This document shows, piece after piece, positions 24,178 through 34,977 of a stretch of 47,752 bases of DNA. Position 1 is the stretch's first letter, and the number at the start of each line of letters is the position of its first letter. A program made the position numbers and the translations under genes. Below the pieces are notes generated by a model that made no database searches, was not told the DNA's origin, and saw nothing but the letters and a program-made list of their open reading frames with translations. The DNA lies in the NCBI GenBank assembly GCA_036262515.1, contig DATAIT010000032.1:1-47752 (forward strand), read 5' to 3'. The DNA is from Acidimicrobiales bacterium. Its GTDB lineage: Bacteria; Actinomycetota; Acidimicrobiia; Acidimicrobiales; GCA-2861595.

Positions 24178-26460
24178 TCAGCCGGAGCGGGCCCGGATCA
24201 GGCTGAGCGCCCCACCGGCGCGGAACCAGTCGATGTGCTGCAGCGACATGGTGTGGAGTGCGTCGAAGTCGACCGTGGAGCCGTCCGCCTTGTTGATGCG
24301 GCAGCGGACGCGCTCGTCCGGGGCCAGGGCGGCCAGACCGAGGACCGAGACGGTGTCGGTCTCGTCGATCAGGTCGTAGGTGGAAGGGTCGGCGAACGTC
24401 AGGGGCAGCATCCCCTGCTTCTTGAGGTTCGTCTCGTGGATGCGGGCGAACGAGCGCACGAGGATGGCCTTGGCGCCCAGGTGGCGGGGCTCCATGGCGG
24501 CGTGCTCGCGCGACGAGCCCTCGCCGTAGTTCTCGTCGCCGACGGCCACCCACGACACGCCGGCGTCCCTGCAGTGTCGGGCGGCCTCGGGGAAGGGCTC
24601 GACGGCCTGGTGCACCGGGCAGCGACCCTTTCCGGCCTCGCCGGTGAAGGCGTTGACGGCGCCGAGGAAGAGGTTGCGGCTGATGTTGTCGAGATGGCCC
24701 CGGTAGCGCAGCCACGGGCCGGCAGCCGAGATGTGGTCGGTGGTGCACTTCCCCCTGGCCTTGAGCAGCACGGGCAGGTTGAGGAAGTCGAGGCCGTCCC
24801 AGGCCGGGAAGGGCTCGAGCAGCTGGAGGCGCTCGCTGTCGGGGCGCACCACCACCTCCACCGTGGCGCCGTCCGCCGGCGGGGCGACGAAGCCGTCGTC
24901 GCCCGCCTCGAACCCCTTCTCGGGGAGCTCGTCGCCGGTCGGCGCCTCGAGGCGCACGCCGTCGATCTCGTCCGTCAGCGGGTTGAAGGCGAGGGTGCCG
25001 GCCAGCGCGTAGGCGATGACCGTCTCCGGGGAGGTGACGAAGGCGAGGGTCGAAGCCATGCCGTCGTTGCGCTTGGGGAAGTTCCGGTTGTACGAGTTGA
25101 CGATCACGTTGACCTGGCCCTCGACCACGTCGTCGCGCTTCCACTGGCCGATGCACGGGCCGCAGGCGTTGGCCAGCACGGTGCCACCCACCGCCTCGAG
25201 GTCGGCCAGCAGGCCGTCGCGCTCGATGGTGGCGCGCACGCGCTCGGAGCCGGGCGTGACGAGCAGCGGGGTCTTCACCCGCAGGCCCTTGGCCGTGGCC
25301 TGGCGGGCCACGTGGGCGGCGCGGGTGATGTCCTCGTAGGAGGAGTTGGTGCACGAGCCGATCAGCGACGAGCTGATCGTGAGCGGCCAGCCGGCGGCCG
25401 ACGCGTCGGCGCCGATGCGCGAGACGGGGTGGGCCAGGTCGGGGGTGTGGGGCCCGTTCAGGTGGGGCTCGAGGGTGTCGAGATCGATCTCGACGACCTG
25501 GTCGAAGAACCGGACGGGATCGGCGACGACCTCGGGATCGGGTCGCAGGTGGCCGGCGCAGGCGGTGGCCCGGTCGGCGATGGCCTCCCGGGCGGTCGCT
25601 CGCAGGTAGGCGGCCATGTGGTCATCGAATGCGAACACGGAGGTGGTGGCGCCGATCTCGGCGCCCATGTTGCAGATGGTGGCCTTGCCGGTGGCGCTGA
25701 TCGAGTCCGCCCCGGGGCCGAAGTACTCCACGATGGCGCCGGTGCCGCCTCGCACGGTGAGGATGTCGGCCACCTTGAGGATGACGTCCTTGGGCGACGT
25801 CCATCCGCTCAGCGTGCCGGTGAGGTGGATGCCGACCAGCTTGGGCCAGCGCAGTCCGAAGGGCATGCCGACCATGACGTCGACGGCGTCGGCCCCTCCC
25901 ACCCCGATGGCCACCATGCCGAGGCCCCCGGCGTTGGGCGTGTGGGAGTCGGTGCCGATCATCATCCCGCCGGGAAAGGCGTACTGCTCCAGCACGACCT
26001 GGTGGATGATGCCCGAGCCCGGGCGCCAGAACCCGATGCCGTACTTGGCCGACACCGTGCGGAGGAAGTCGTAGACCTCGGCGTTGACCTCCTGGGCGGC
26101 CAGCAGGTCGACCGGTCCGTTCACGTGGGCCTGGATCAGGTGGTCGCAGTGGACCGTGGTCGGCACGTGGACGGCGGGCAGGCCGGCGGTCACGAACTGG
26201 AGCAGCGCCATCTGGGCGGTGGCGTCCTGCATGGCCACGCGGTCGGGGCACAGCTCCGACTCCGTGCGGCCCCGCACCGGCACCGGCGCGCCGGCACGGG
26301 TGACGGCGTCGAGCCGGTGGTTGAACAGGATCTTCTCGGCCAGCGTCAGCGGCCGCCCGAGCGCCTCCCGCGCCGCCACGAGCCGTGCGTCCAGCCGTCC
26401 GTACACCGTGTCGACGAGGTCGACCGGTGTGCCGGGCCCGACCGCGGGGCGCTCGCTCAC
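24178..26460 (-). CDS. acn: Aconitate hydratase (mitochondrial-type)
   Basis: 760 residues from GTG 26460; an in-frame ATG at 26493 falls inside a 39-bp hairpin repeat and is less likely. The protein interconverts citrate and isocitrate in the TCA cycle. Cluster ligands are present: GSCTNSS and ACGPCIG supply the three Cys of the 4Fe-4S cluster. The substrate-binding elements [14 protein letters not shown] and [10 protein letters not shown] are intact, as is the swivel-domain HISAAGPW. Layout and length match the eukaryotic ACO2-like class and not the 900-residue AcnA class. It is downstream of gltB on the same strand, separated by the hairpin repeat. Confidence 0.95.
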   Translation of the reverse strand: MSERPAVGPGTPVDLVDTVYGRLDARLVAAREALGRPLTLAEKILFNHRLDAVTRAGAPVPVRGRTESELCPDRVAMQDATAQMALLQFVTAGLPAVHVPTTVHCDHLIQAHVNGPVDLLAAQEVNAEVYDFLRTVSAKYGIGFWRPGSGIIHQVVLEQYAFPGGMMIGTDSHTPNAGGLGMVAIGVGGADAVDVMVGMPFGLRWPKLVGIHLTGTLSGWTSPKDVILKVADILTVRGGTGAIVEYFGPGADSISATGKATICNMGAEIGATTSVFAFDDHMAAYLRATAREAIADRATACAGHLRPDPEVVADPVRFFDQVVEIDLDTLEPHLNGPHTPDLAHPVSRIGADASAAGWPLTISSSLIGSCTNSSYEDITRAAHVARQATAKGLRVKTPLLVTPGSERVRATIERDGLLADLEAVGGTVLANACGPCIGQWKRDDVVEGQVNVIVNSYNRNFPKRNDGMASTLAFVTSPETVIAYALAGTLAFNPLTDEIDGVRLEAPTGDELPEKGFEAGDDGFVAPPADGATVEVVVRPDSERLQLLEPFPAWDGLDFLNLPVLLKARGKCTTDHISAAGPWLRYRGHLDNISRNLFLGAVNAFTGEAGKGRCPVHQAVEPFPEAARHCRDAGVSWVAVGDENYGEGSSREHAAMEPRHLGAKAILVRSFARIHETNLKKQGMLPLTFADPSTYDLIDETDTVSVLGLAALAPDERVRCRINKADGSTVDFDALHTMSLQHIDWFRAGGALSLIRARSG

Positions 26461-26474
26461 CCCCCACCACCCTT

Positions 26475-26513
26475 CGAGGCAATAACTCGCCATTCTGGCG
26501 AGTTGTTGCCTCG
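26475..26513 (+). repeat. 39-bp dispersed hairpin repeat, copy 1
   Basis: 18-bp arms (5' arm CGAGGCAATAACTCGCCA) flank the loop TTC, with a single G-T pair. GGGAC follows the 3' arm. It lies between the gltB stop and the aconitase start. Two other copies are at 32121-32159 (opposite orientation) and 34995-35033. Confidence 0.85.
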
Positions 26514-26536
26514 GGACCGGGCCGGGACGACGGTGG

Positions 26537-29500
26537 TCATGCGCTGGTCCCCACGCGGCCCTCGCCCTGGGCCTCCATGCGCGGCACCCGGCCGACGGGC
26601 GCCACGTGCCACATCTGCTCGAGCGTGGTGTGCCAGTCCTCCAGGAGGGCTTTGGCGCGGGGCGAGCCGGTGAGCTCGAAGTGGCGCTCGACCAGCCAGC
26701 GCAGCTCCTCGACCTCCTCGGCGTCGGGCCGGGCGGCGTTGACCAGGGCTGGGTTCAGCCGGGTCGTGAGGCGGGCGCCAGGATCCCAGATGAAGGCCTC
26801 GCCGCCGGTCATCCCGGCGCCGACGTTGTAGCCGAAGGGGCCGAGGACCACGATGGTGCCGCCGGTCATGTACTCGCAGGCGTGGTCGCCCAGGCCCTCG
26901 ACCACGGCGTTGGCGCCCGAGTTGCGTACGCCGAAGCGCTCGCCGGCCGAGCCGGCGATGAACACGTCGCCGCCGGTGGCGCCGTAGAGACAGGTGTTGC
27001 CGGCCAGCACCGGCTCCCCGGCGTCGTTGGCAGGCGGGCGGATCACGATGCGGCCACCGCCCATCGCCTTGCCCACGTAGTCGTTGGCCTCGCCCACCAG
27101 GTCGATCTCGATGCCGGCGGTGAGGAAGGCGCCGAGGCTCTGCCCGGCGGACCCGGTGAGGTGCACCATGGCCGTGCCGCTCGGCGCCCGGCCGCCCCAT
27201 TCGAGGGCGATGGCCCCGCCCAGGGCGGCGCCCACCGTGCGGTCCCGATTGGTGATCTCGTAGGTGAGGTCGAACTCGTCGGCGTCCCAGATCGGACGGA
27301 AGGCGTCGGACTCGAGCCGGTCACCCAGGACCGAGCGCGGTCGCTGGAGCGGGACCCCGGCGACGAACCGCCGGGGCGCCGAGCGGTCGGCCGGAGGCGT
27401 GATCATGGGCGTGAGGTCGACCGTGTCCGCCCGTTCGTCGCCCGAGCGGCGTTGCCGCAGCGACTCCACCCGCCCGATGGCGTCGTCGAGGGTGCGGAAG
27501 CCGAGCTCGGCCAGCAGCCGGCGGACCTCGTCGGCCACGAACATGAAGTAGGCGGCCACCCCTTCGGGGGTGCCGGCGAACTTGGCCCGCAGGTTGGGGC
27601 GCTGGGTGGCGATGCCGGTGGAGCAGGTGTCTCGGTGGCAGGCCCGCAGCATGATGCACCCCTCGGCGATCATCGCCGCCGTGCCGAAGGAGAACTCGTC
27701 GGCACCGAGCAGGGCCGCCATCATCACGTCGCGGCCGGTCATGAAGCCGCCGTCGACCCGGAGGCGGGCCCGGTCCCGCAGGCCGTTCTCCACCAGCGCG
27801 GCCTGGGTGTCGGTCAGGCCCAGCTCCCACGGCATGCCGGCGTGCTTGATCGACGACAGAGGCGAGGCACCCGTACCCCCGTTGGCCCCGGAGATGTGGA
27901 CCACGTCGGCCAGCGCCTTGACCACGCCGGCGGCGATGGTGCCCACGCCGTCGCCGGCGACCAGCTTCACCGACACGTCGGCGTAGCGGTTCACCTGCTT
28001 CAGGTCGAAGATGAGCTGGGCCAGGTCCTCGATGGAGTAGATGTCGTGGTGGGGCGGCGGCGAGATCAGGGTGACACCGGGCTGGGTGTGGCGCAGGTTG
28101 GCGATCTCCTCGCTCACCTTGTGTCCGGGCAGCTGGCCGCCCTCTCCGGGCTTGGAGCCCTGGGCGATCTTGATCTGGAGCTCGTCGGCATAGGCGCAGT
28201 ACTCGGGCGTGACGCCGAAGCGGCCGGATGCGATCTGCTTGATCTTGGAGTTCTTGTCGCCGGTGGCCCGGCCCCGGGTACGGAAGCGGAACTGGGCCTC
28301 GCCGCCCTCGCCGCAGTTCGACCGCCCGCCGATGAGGTTCATGGCCTCGGCCAGCGTCTCGTGGGCCTCCGCCGACAGCGAGCCGTGGCTCATGGCGCCG
28401 GTGGAGAACCGGGTGGCGATGGCGGCGGCCGGCTCGACCTCGGCGATGGGCACCGGGCTGGTGGACGGCACGAACTCGAGCAGGTCGCGCAGCTCGGTTG
28501 TGGGCCGCTCGTGCACGAGGGCGCTGAACTGGTCGTAGAGGTCGTCCCGCTCCGCCTTCAACGCCTTCTGCAGCAGGTGGGCGGCGTTCATGTTGTTGAG
28601 GGCGGTGACGACGTCGGCGTTGTGTATGTGGTACTCGCCGCCCTTCTTGAGGCTGCGGTAGTACCCCGGGTTGGGGAGGCGGCCGCCGCCTGCGTCGGGC
28701 GGCCACGGCACGGCGGCGTGCAGCGCCAGCACGTCGGCGCCTAGGGCGTCCCACCCGATGCCGCCGCAGGTGGAGGGCGTGCCGGTGAAGCACACGTCGA
28801 CCACCTCCGGCCCGAGTCCCACCGTCTCGAAGATCTGCGCGCCGCGGTACGAGTCGACGGTGCAGATGCCCATCTTCGACATGATCTTGAGCACGCCGTC
28901 CTCGGAGGCGGCGTGGAAGCGCTCCTGGGCCTCGGAGCTGTGGAGGTCGCTCTCCTCGGACGTGTCTGCCTCGGCCGCCACCGTGAGCAGGGCCAGGCGG
29001 GGGCAGATGGCATCGGCGCCGTAGCCGAGGAGGGTGGCCAGGTAGTGGACGTCGCGGGCGTCGTCCGCCACGACGATGAGACTGGCGGCCGAGCGCAGCC
29101 CGGAGGCGATCAGGCGCTGGTGCAGCGCTCCGGTGACCATCAGGCTCGGGAGCGGCGCCCGGTCGGCCGAGACGGCGCCGTTGTCGATGATCAGCAGCTC
29201 GGTGCCGGCCCGGATGAGCTCCTCGGCCTGGTCGCAGATCTCGTGGACGCCGTGGCGGAGGCCGGCCGGCCCGGCCGACACCGGGAAGGTGGCGTCGAGG
29301 GAGGCCGACGCGAAGTCGGCCTGGTCGGGGGCGGCCAGCTTGGCCACGGTCGACGGGTAGAGGAAGAACGAGTCGAGCTCGATCAGCCGTGTCGCGCTGG
29401 ACTGCTCGGTGAGCAGCGGCCGGCGGGCGCCGAGGAGGGTGCGCAGGCTCATCACCAGCCGCTCGCGCAGGTGGTCGATGGGCGGGTTGGTCACCTGGGC

Positions 29501-31021
29501 GAATCGCTGGCGGAGGTAGTGGTGGATCGGGCGGGGGCGGCCGGCCAGATGGGGGAGGGGCGAGTCGTCGCCCATGGAGAAGGTTGGCTCCTTGGCCTCG
29601 GTGGCCATGGGCTTGAGCACCATGCGGAGCTCCTCGGTGGTGTACCCGTGGGCCAGGTGGCGCACCGTGATCTCGCCCGTCTCCGGCGGCTCGCCCACCG
29701 GGCGGCCCACGCTGACCCTGCGGAGGCCGTCGCTGGCCCACCGGGCGTAGGGCGCCCCGGCGGCCAGGCGCTCCTTGCACTCGCGGTCGAGCAGCACGCC
29801 CCGGCTGGGGTCCACGAACAGCATCTGGCCGGGGCCGAGGCGGCCGCGGCGGACCCGCTCGTGACTGCGCAGGTCGACCGCGCCCGCCTCCGAGCAGCAC
29901 ACCACCAGGCCGTCTTCGCAGATGGCGTAGCGCAGCGGTCGGAGGCCGTTGCGGTCGAGGGCGGCACCCACACCGAGGCCGTCGGTGAAGATGAGGCCGG
30001 CCGGCCCGTCCCACGGCTCCACCAGGCTGGCGTGGTAGCGGAAGAAGCCCCGCACCTCGGGATCGAGGTCGCGCGCACCCTCCCACGCCTCGGGCACGAG
30101 CATGCTCACGGCGTGGCGGATGTCCCGACCGCCCCGTACCAGGAGCTCCACGGCCGAGTCGAGCTGCCCCGAGTCGGAGTCGGCAGGGCTGAGGACGGGA
30201 TGGAACAGCTCCTCCGGGCCCAAGCCGGCCGCCTCCGTGCCCAGCACGCGGCGGGCGCGCATGCGGTTGACGTTTCCGGCGATGGCGTTGATCTCGCCGT
30301 TGTGGCACAGGTTCCGGAACGGCTGGGCCCGCTCCCATGTGGGCAGGGTATTGGTCGAGAACCGCTGGTGGAACACGGCGAACGGCGCCGCGAACTCGGG
30401 GTCGGCGAGGTCGAGGTAGAAGCGGCCGAGGAGATCGGCGGCCACGAGCCCCTTGTACGACACGGTGCGGAAGGAGCAGCTGGCGACGTAGGTGCCGGTG
30501 GTGGTGGCCTCGATGCGCCGGCGCAGGCGGAAGGCGGCCACCTCCTGGCTGCGCCCGCCTCCGCTGTTGGCGGCGCCGTTCCCGTTGCCGGAGCTCGCGT
30601 TGCCGGAACTCCCGTTGGCGGCGCCGACACTTCCCGCCGCCGACGGGCGGAAGGCGAGGATGGCCTGGAGCAGCCGGGGCTGGCTGTCCCGGGCGACCGG
30701 ACCGAGCTGGTCGGGATCGGTGGGCGGGGTGCGCCAGTCCACCACCTCGATGCCCTCGGCGGCGGCGGCTGCCTCGACGGCCGGCCGGGGATCGTCGCCC
30801 CGCACGAACAGCACGGCCACACCGTTCCCCTGGCCGAAGAGGGCCGGAGGGATGGGCAGGAGCAGCCCGGACCCGTCGGACGTGCGCAGGTCCGCTGCCA
30901 CCGCCCCGCGGTGGATGACGCAGGCCAGGCCGGAGAGGGCCGCTTCGACGATGGCCCGTGACGACCGTCCGTGCATGTCGGCCGTGAAACCGATGCCGCA
31001 GGCATCGCGTTCGGAGCGCAT
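26537..31021 (-). CDS. gltB: Glutamate synthase, large subunit
   Basis: 1494 residues. It transfers the glutamine amide to 2-oxoglutarate to form glutamate. [12 protein letters not shown] gives the usual short propeptide, with Cys8 as the N-terminal nucleophile after cleavage. The Ntn amidotransferase domain holds [12 protein letters not shown] and CHNGEINAI. The synthase FMN barrel has [32 protein letters not shown] and the 3Fe-4S motif [12 protein letters not shown] (C-x5-C-x4-C). The GXGXG beta-helix domain ends the protein. A Gly/Ser/Asn-rich insert lies in the amidotransferase domain at about 131-160. The ATG has AGAGG upstream and a leader with a 9-bp hairpin. No gltD is adjacent, so the small subunit or an alternative reductant must be encoded elsewhere. 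Confidence 0.96.
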   Translation of the reverse strand: MRSERDACGIGFTADMHGRSSRAIVEAALSGLACVIHRGAVAADLRTSDGSGLLLPIPPALFGQGNGVAVLFVRGDDPRPAVEAAAAAEGIEVVDWRTPPTDPDQLGPVARDSQPRLLQAILAFRPSAAGSVGAANGSSGNASSGNGNGAANSGGGRSQEVAAFRLRRRIEATTTGTYVASCSFRTVSYKGLVAADLLGRFYLDLADPEFAAPFAVFHQRFSTNTLPTWERAQPFRNLCHNGEINAIAGNVNRMRARRVLGTEAAGLGPEELFHPVLSPADSDSGQLDSAVELLVRGGRDIRHAVSMLVPEAWEGARDLDPEVRGFFRYHASLVEPWDGPAGLIFTDGLGVGAALDRNGLRPLRYAICEDGLVVCCSEAGAVDLRSHERVRRGRLGPGQMLFVDPSRGVLLDRECKERLAAGAPYARWASDGLRRVSVGRPVGEPPETGEITVRHLAHGYTTEELRMVLKPMATEAKEPTFSMGDDSPLPHLAGRPRPIHHYLRQRFAQVTNPPIDHLRERLVMSLRTLLGARRPLLTEQSSATRLIELDSFFLYPSTVAKLAAPDQADFASASLDATFPVSAGPAGLRHGVHEICDQAEELIRAGTELLIIDNGAVSADRAPLPSLMVTGALHQRLIASGLRSAASLIVVADDARDVHYLATLLGYGADAICPRLALLTVAAEADTSEESDLHSSEAQERFHAASEDGVLKIMSKMGICTVDSYRGAQIFETVGLGPEVVDVCFTGTPSTCGGIGWDALGADVLALHAAVPWPPDAGGGRLPNPGYYRSLKKGGEYHIHNADVVTALNNMNAAHLLQKALKAERDDLYDQFSALVHERPTTELRDLLEFVPSTSPVPIAEVEPAAAIATRFSTGAMSHGSLSAEAHETLAEAMNLIGGRSNCGEGGEAQFRFRTRGRATGDKNSKIKQIASGRFGVTPEYCAYADELQIKIAQGSKPGEGGQLPGHKVSEEIANLRHTQPGVTLISPPPHHDIYSIEDLAQLIFDLKQVNRYADVSVKLVAGDGVGTIAAGVVKALADVVHISGANGGTGASPLSSIKHAGMPWELGLTDTQAALVENGLRDRARLRVDGGFMTGRDVMMAALLGADEFSFGTAAMIAEGCIMLRACHRDTCSTGIATQRPNLRAKFAGTPEGVAAYFMFVADEVRRLLAELGFRTLDDAIGRVESLRQRRSGDERADTVDLTPMITPPADRSAPRRFVAGVPLQRPRSVLGDRLESDAFRPIWDADEFDLTYEITNRDRTVGAALGGAIALEWGGRAPSGTAMVHLTGSAGQSLGAFLTAGIEIDLVGEANDYVGKAMGGGRIVIRPPANDAGEPVLAGNTCLYGATGGDVFIAGSAGERFGVRNSGANAVVEGLGDHACEYMTGGTIVVLGPFGYNVGAGMTGGEAFIWDPGARLTTRLNPALVNAARPDAEEVEELRWLVERHFELTGSPRAKALLEDWHTTLEQMWHVAPVGRVPRMEAQGEGRVGTSA

Positions 31022-31081
31022 GGGGCAAACCTCTGGGTCTCGAGGAGCCGCCGCTCGGGCTGCTCGGGGTGGATCGGCCGG

Positions 31082-31113
31082 GCCTTCTCCGTTGAAGGTG
31101 TTGGGGAGAAGGC
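31082..31113 (-). promoter_or_regulatory. Leader hairpin upstream of gltB
   Basis: A perfect 9-bp stem GCCTTCTCC / GGAGAAGGC closes a 14-nt unstructured loop, about 60 nt before the gltB ATG. It may be an attenuator or protein-binding leader element; no known riboswitch class is recognised. Confidence 0.45.
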
Positions 31114-31150
31114 GCCGTCGATGGCACCGCCCCGGGTCCTGCAGGCGCGA

Positions 31151-31156
31151 AGTGTA
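31151..31156 (-). promoter_or_regulatory. Probable -10 box of gltB
   Basis: TACACT on the minus strand is the best -10 match in the 182-bp gap upstream of gltB, and implies a leader of about 125 nt. No convincing -35 box is seen. Confidence 0.4.
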
Positions 31157-31203
31157 CCTGCCCGCCCCGGCGCCGTCCCGCGCCCTACCGGCGCCGCCTG
31201 TGG

Positions 31204-32022
31204 TCAGTCCCGGGCGGTGCGCCGCGGGGGCCAGGCCACGGTCGTGCCCGTCGGGCGGCGGTTCTCGTCGAGGGCCCAGACCCGGCGCCAGCCGGTGGAC
31301 TCGGGGCCGGTGAGGGCCGGGGTCGCCCCCGACGCGGCGTTGCGGCGCGCCGCCCAGAAGCCCTCGCCGCGCTCGTCGGCCAGGACGGCGATGGCCCGCT
31401 CGATGCGGCCGGCGAGCGCGGCAGCCGACTCGCCCTCGGCGGCCCGCACGGGGCGCCCGAACGTCACCTCGGTGCGGGCCGGGCGCACGCCCTTGCCGCC
31501 CTTCTTGAGGATGCGCCGCGTGCCGTGCAGGTGCACCGGCACGACGGGGGCGCCGGTGCGCACGGCCAGGTAGGCGGCGCCGGCCCGGTGGCTCTGGCCC
31601 CACCCGTCCGGGCTGCGTCCCCCCTCGGGGAAGATGACGAGGCTCCATCCCTCGAGGATGAGCGAGACCGCCAGCTTGGTGGACTGGGGACTGACGCGCG
31701 CCCGCTCGATGGGGATGGCGTTGATGGACAGCGCCCACAGGCCGCCCTTCCACCGCTTGTCGAAGAAGTAGTCGGCGCCGGCGGCCACGACCGTGCGGTG
31801 CCGGAACCGCTCGGGCAGCGACGTGAGCACGAGCGGCGTGTCGACGTGGCTCGAGTGGTTGGCCGCAAAGATCGCAGGGGCGGGCAGCGCGTCCAGGCGG
31901 TCGAGCCCGTCGACGTCCGGGGCGGCCAGGCCCTTGACGAGCGGCCGGGTGACGCCGTCCAGCCACAGGGCCCGGGCCAGCCGGGCCGGGTACTTCCGCG
32001 CCCACGCCGTGTCGTAGTTCAC
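31204..32022 (-). CDS. PlsC-like 1-acylglycerol-3-phosphate acyltransferase
   Basis: 272 residues from GTG 32022 (GAGGG upstream); the frame stays open to 32139, but that extension runs into a hairpin repeat. The acyltransferase motifs are ANHSSHVDTPLV (H-x4-D), the INAIPIER region, FPEGGRSPDG and VPVHLHGT. It probably transfers an acyl chain to a glycerol-phosphate or similar lipid acceptor on the inner membrane face; the N-terminal YDTAWARKYPARLARAL is amphipathic. It is the last gene of the run that begins with the acyl-CoA reductase fusion, suggesting a shared lipid role. Confidence 0.88.
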   Translation of the reverse strand: MNYDTAWARKYPARLARALWLDGVTRPLVKGLAAPDVDGLDRLDALPAPAIFAANHSSHVDTPLVLTSLPERFRHRTVVAAGADYFFDKRWKGGLWALSINAIPIERARVSPQSTKLAVSLILEGWSLVIFPEGGRSPDGWGQSHRAGAAYLAVRTGAPVVPVHLHGTRRILKKGGKGVRPARTEVTFGRPVRAAEGESAAALAGRIERAIAVLADERGEGFWAARRNAASGATPALTGPESTGWRRVWALDENRRPTGTTVAWPPRRTARD

Positions 32023-32120
32023 CCCGGTGTCCCTCACCACCGGCGCGCGGGGCACGCCGGTCGGCCACGTGGGCGCTCCCAGCGGGAACCGGGCCCGCGG
32101 CCGTAGCTTCACGGCGTTCC

Positions 32121-32159
32121 CGAGGAGATGGGTCGCCAAAATGGCGACCTATCTCCTCG
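32121..32159 (-). repeat. 39-bp dispersed hairpin repeat, copy 2 (inverted)
   Basis: 18-bp arms (plus-strand 5' arm CGAGGAGATGGGTCGCCA) flank the loop AAA, with one G-T pair. GTTCC precedes the element on the plus strand, which is the GGAAC flank of the other copies in reverse. It lies between the LarA-domain gene and the acyltransferase gene. Confidence 0.85.
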
Positions 32160-32176
32160 AAGGCGAGGGAAACGGG

Positions 32177-33763
32177 TCACGTCACGTCCGCGATGAGGAG
32201 TGGCGGGGCGTGGAGGTGGGTGAGCGACGGGGAGGGGCCGACCACGTCGCCCGCCATCTCCAGGGCATCCGACAACGTGGACGCCGGCTTGAAGCCGAGG
32301 CGGCGCACCGACTTGGCGTCACCACCCACGATGATGACGGCGCCCAGGTGCTGGAGGGCGTGGGCGCACCAGTACCACATGTAGAACGGATGGACGCCGT
32401 GGTAGGCGTGGCTCGTCCGGTACAGGTGGACGTACCACGGGTCGGTGGCGAAGCCCTCCTCGAACTTGGCCTCGATCTCCAGCGGGTCGGTGGTCTGGGC
32501 CAGCACCTGGTCGAAGAAGTCGATGTAGCTCGGGTGGTGCACCGGGTGGAAGGCCCGCGGCGTGGGGTGGTGCATGATCAGCACCCCGCCCTGGCGCACC
32601 AGCGGCTTGCCCCGGTAGAGGTTGAAGAAGTACCCGAGACCGAGGCAGGCCACCAGGATCGGGTTCATCACCGAGTTGACGTTGTAGGGGCAGATGTACG
32701 GCAGTCCCATGGTGAGGATGTCGGTCTGGCCCTCCACCGCCACCAGCTGCTGGCGGTGGACGTTGGCCACCGTGACCTCGTGCACCGCCTCGACCTCGCC
32801 CGCCTGCACGCTGGTCATCTGGTGGGGCGACTTGATGGACTGGAAGATGGCCGTGCGCAGGCGGGAGGGCGTGCGGTCCAGCGACCGGCTCACCGCCACG
32901 TACGACGCCCGGTCCCGGGCCGTCCACTCCCACTCCCGCTTCATCAGGAAGGCGAACTGGTCGGGGAACGTGTTGGTGTTCATGGTGGTCTCGATCTGGA
33001 AGATCTTGATCCCCTGGGCGGCGATGTGGCGGCCCATCCGCCAGTTGCTCGTGTGCAGCTCCGAGCGGGTGTGGTCCATCAGCGAGCGGCTGTGCTGGAG
33101 CGTGCGGACGTTGTGGTGGTGCTTGAGCGAGCGGTACGACGCGAGGCCCGTTGCCACGCTCTTGTGGCCGCCGTCCATGGCCACCAGGTTGATGTTGACG
33201 TAGACGATCAGGTCGCTCGTGGCCGCCCGCTTCGAGATCTCGACGTCCTCGCCGTTGTCGGTGGTGCCCAGGTGGAGCATCGACGCAGGGTCCTCCGCGT
33301 CGAGCTGGGTGAGCCGGCCGGAGGGGGCGAACGAGTCGTACACCCGGTCGCCGAGCGCGTGGCGCAGCTCCTGCTCGGTCATGCGCCGGTGCAGGGCGAG
33401 GGCGGCGATGAGCACGACGTCGTCCACGCCGGCGTCGGCTGCCATGTCCAGCACCGCCTCGATGACCCGCTGGCGGATGTCGGGCCGCTGCATCGGGGGC
33501 AACGGGAGGCTGATGTCGTCGAAGCAGATCGTCAGCTTCATGCCCGAGCGCAGCAGCGACGGGAGCGGCTGGCTGTCGCCCAGCGGGTTGAGCAGCGCGT
33601 GCTGGATGGCTCCGTCGGGGTCGGCCAACGCGGCGAGCGGCTCCGGCGGGTAGACGATCCGGCTGCCGGCCGGGAGCCGCTCCATACGGAACTGCTCGCC
33701 GTGCCAGAACAGCGTGGGCGGCGTGGAGCGGTCGACGTCGAGCACGAAGCCGGGGCGGGGCAC
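32177..33763 (-). CDS. LarA/DUF2088-domain protein
   Basis: 528 residues from GTG 33763 (GGAG 4 nt upstream), its start overlapping the stop of the alcohol dehydrogenase gene by one base. The N-terminal half shows LarA features: LTICFDDISLPLPP, ADAGVDDVVLIAALALHRRM with its conserved His, and VAMDGGHKSVATGLASYRSL followed by KHHHN. Lactate racemase LarA uses a nickel-pincer cofactor; relatives act on other 2-hydroxy acids. The C-terminal 200 residues (LPYICPYNVNSVMNPILVA, HHPSYIDFFDQVLA) are more distinctive. No larB/C/E maturation genes are nearby. Its place between an alcohol dehydrogenase and an acyltransferase suggests a hydroxy-acid step, but the substrate is unknown. Confidence 0.82.
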   Translation of the reverse strand: MPRPGFVLDVDRSTPPTLFWHGEQFRMERLPAGSRIVYPPEPLAALADPDGAIQHALLNPLGDSQPLPSLLRSGMKLTICFDDISLPLPPMQRPDIRQRVIEAVLDMAADAGVDDVVLIAALALHRRMTEQELRHALGDRVYDSFAPSGRLTQLDAEDPASMLHLGTTDNGEDVEISKRAATSDLIVYVNINLVAMDGGHKSVATGLASYRSLKHHHNVRTLQHSRSLMDHTRSELHTSNWRMGRHIAAQGIKIFQIETTMNTNTFPDQFAFLMKREWEWTARDRASYVAVSRSLDRTPSRLRTAIFQSIKSPHQMTSVQAGEVEAVHEVTVANVHRQQLVAVEGQTDILTMGLPYICPYNVNSVMNPILVACLGLGYFFNLYRGKPLVRQGGVLIMHHPTPRAFHPVHHPSYIDFFDQVLAQTTDPLEIEAKFEEGFATDPWYVHLYRTSHAYHGVHPFYMWYWCAHALQHLGAVIIVGGDAKSVRRLGFKPASTLSDALEMAGDVVGPSPSLTHLHAPPLLIADVT

Positions 33764-34977
33764 TACTCCGACCTCGTTCGTTGGCTGCGCTCAGCCGTGG
33801 ACGGCAGGGCTGTGGTCATGGTCTCACTGGACCTCTTCTTGGTCGACCGGAGGTCGAAGGCGATCTTGACGGCGCCCCGCCGGCCGGAGGCGGCGGCGTG
33901 GTCGAGGGCCTCGCGCCAGCGCTCCAGGGGGTAGAGGGCGGAGACGAGGCGCTCGAGGCGGGCGTCGGCCACGAGCCCGAAGGCGGTGGCGAACGTGTCG
34001 TGGCGGTAGGCGTAGGACCCGACCAGGCGGACCTCGCGCTGCCACAGCGGGGTGAGGTCGACCCGCACGCTCCCGGGCATCCCGACCAGCACGATGGTGC
34101 CCTTGGGGCGGACGACGGCCAGGGCCTGCTCGAGCGATCCGGCCGAGCCCACGCAGTCGACCACCACGTCGGCGCCGCCCGTCAGTCGGCCGTCGACCGA
34201 CAGGGACTGGGTCTGACGACGGACGGCCCGCGCCATCTCGGCCGGCTCGGCGACCACGTCGGCTCCCAGGTCGGCGGCCAGCCGGCGCTGCACGTCGTGC
34301 TTGGCGGCGGCGACGATGACGCCGGGCAGGGCCAGGCGCCGCAGCGCGGCGATGGTGCACAGCCCGAGCGTGCCGGCGCCCAGGACGGCGACGACGGCGC
34401 CCTCGGCGATGGCCGACGACTCCACGGCGTGTGCCGCGCACGCCGTCGGCTCCACCATCACGGCGGCCTCGTCGCTCAGGTGGGCGGGCACCTCGTGCAG
34501 CTGGCTCTCGTGCGCCACCAGGGCGTGCGACCAACCCCCGCCGGTGTCGGCGCAGTACCCGGTCTGGAGGCCGGGCTCCAGGCACCCGAACGCGATGCGC
34601 TCGCAGTTGCCGTTGTGGCCGGCCGCGCAGGCGTCGCAGGGCGGGTCGATGCCCCGGGCGGCGCAGGCCAGCACCGGCTCGAGCACCACGCGGGTGCCGT
34701 CGTCGAGGTCGCCCACCACCTCGTGGCCGGGCACGAACGGGAAGCTCACCACTCCCTCGAACCACCGGCTACTCCTGGCGTCGACCGTGGCCAGGTCGGA
34801 CCCGCAGATCCCGGCCAGGCGTGGGCGCACCCGGTGCCATCCCGGTCCCGGCAGCGCCGGCTCTTCCACGTCGGTCAGGTGCAGCGGCCCCACCCGGTTG
34901 GCCGCCCCGCCCAACGCGCTGGCCACCCGCGCCGCCGCGAACTTCGGGATCGACCGCTCGTAGACGAGCGCCCTCAC
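33763..34977 (-). CDS. Zinc-dependent medium-chain alcohol dehydrogenase
   Basis: 404 residues from GTG 34977. The catalytic zinc motif is GICGSDL with GHEVVGDL; the structural zinc lobe is C-x2-C-type (PPCDACAAGHNGNC). The nucleotide-binding GAGTLG fingerprint is VAVLGAGTLGLCTIAAL near 200. It should oxidise an alcohol or reduce an aldehyde with NAD(P). The start overlaps the stop of the upstream reductase fusion as GTGA, and the stop overlaps the LarA-domain start, so all three are translationally coupled. The last 30 residues are Ser/Thr/Arg-rich and not conserved. Confidence 0.92.
   Translation of the reverse strand: MRALVYERSIPKFAAARVASALGGAANRVGPLHLTDVEEPALPGPGWHRVRPRLAGICGSDLATVDARSSRWFEGVVSFPFVPGHEVVGDLDDGTRVVLEPVLACAARGIDPPCDACAAGHNGNCERIAFGCLEPGLQTGYCADTGGGWSHALVAHESQLHEVPAHLSDEAAVMVEPTACAAHAVESSAIAEGAVVAVLGAGTLGLCTIAALRRLALPGVIVAAAKHDVQRRLAADLGADVVAEPAEMARAVRRQTQSLSVDGRLTGGADVVVDCVGSAGSLEQALAVVRPKGTIVLVGMPGSVRVDLTPLWQREVRLVGSYAYRHDTFATAFGLVADARLERLVSALYPLERWREALDHAAASGRRGAVKIAFDLRSTKKRSSETMTTALPSTAERSQRTRSE

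Noticed and set aside
24235..26673. A plus-strand open frame of over 800 codons opposite the aconitase gene
   Set aside because: It is an antisense shadow caused by high GC content; its translation is low-complexity Gly/Val/Asp/His/Arg and the minus strand encodes a full aconitase.
26537..31021. gltB as a pseudogene because gltD is missing
   Set aside because: The frame is intact at full length with the nucleophile Cys, FMN barrel and Fe-S motif, and gltD can be encoded elsewhere.
27321..31127. A long minus-strand frame overlapping gltB in another frame
   Set aside because: The Arg/Pro/Gly-rich translation has no domain, and the gltB frame shows all catalytic and cluster motifs over its full length.
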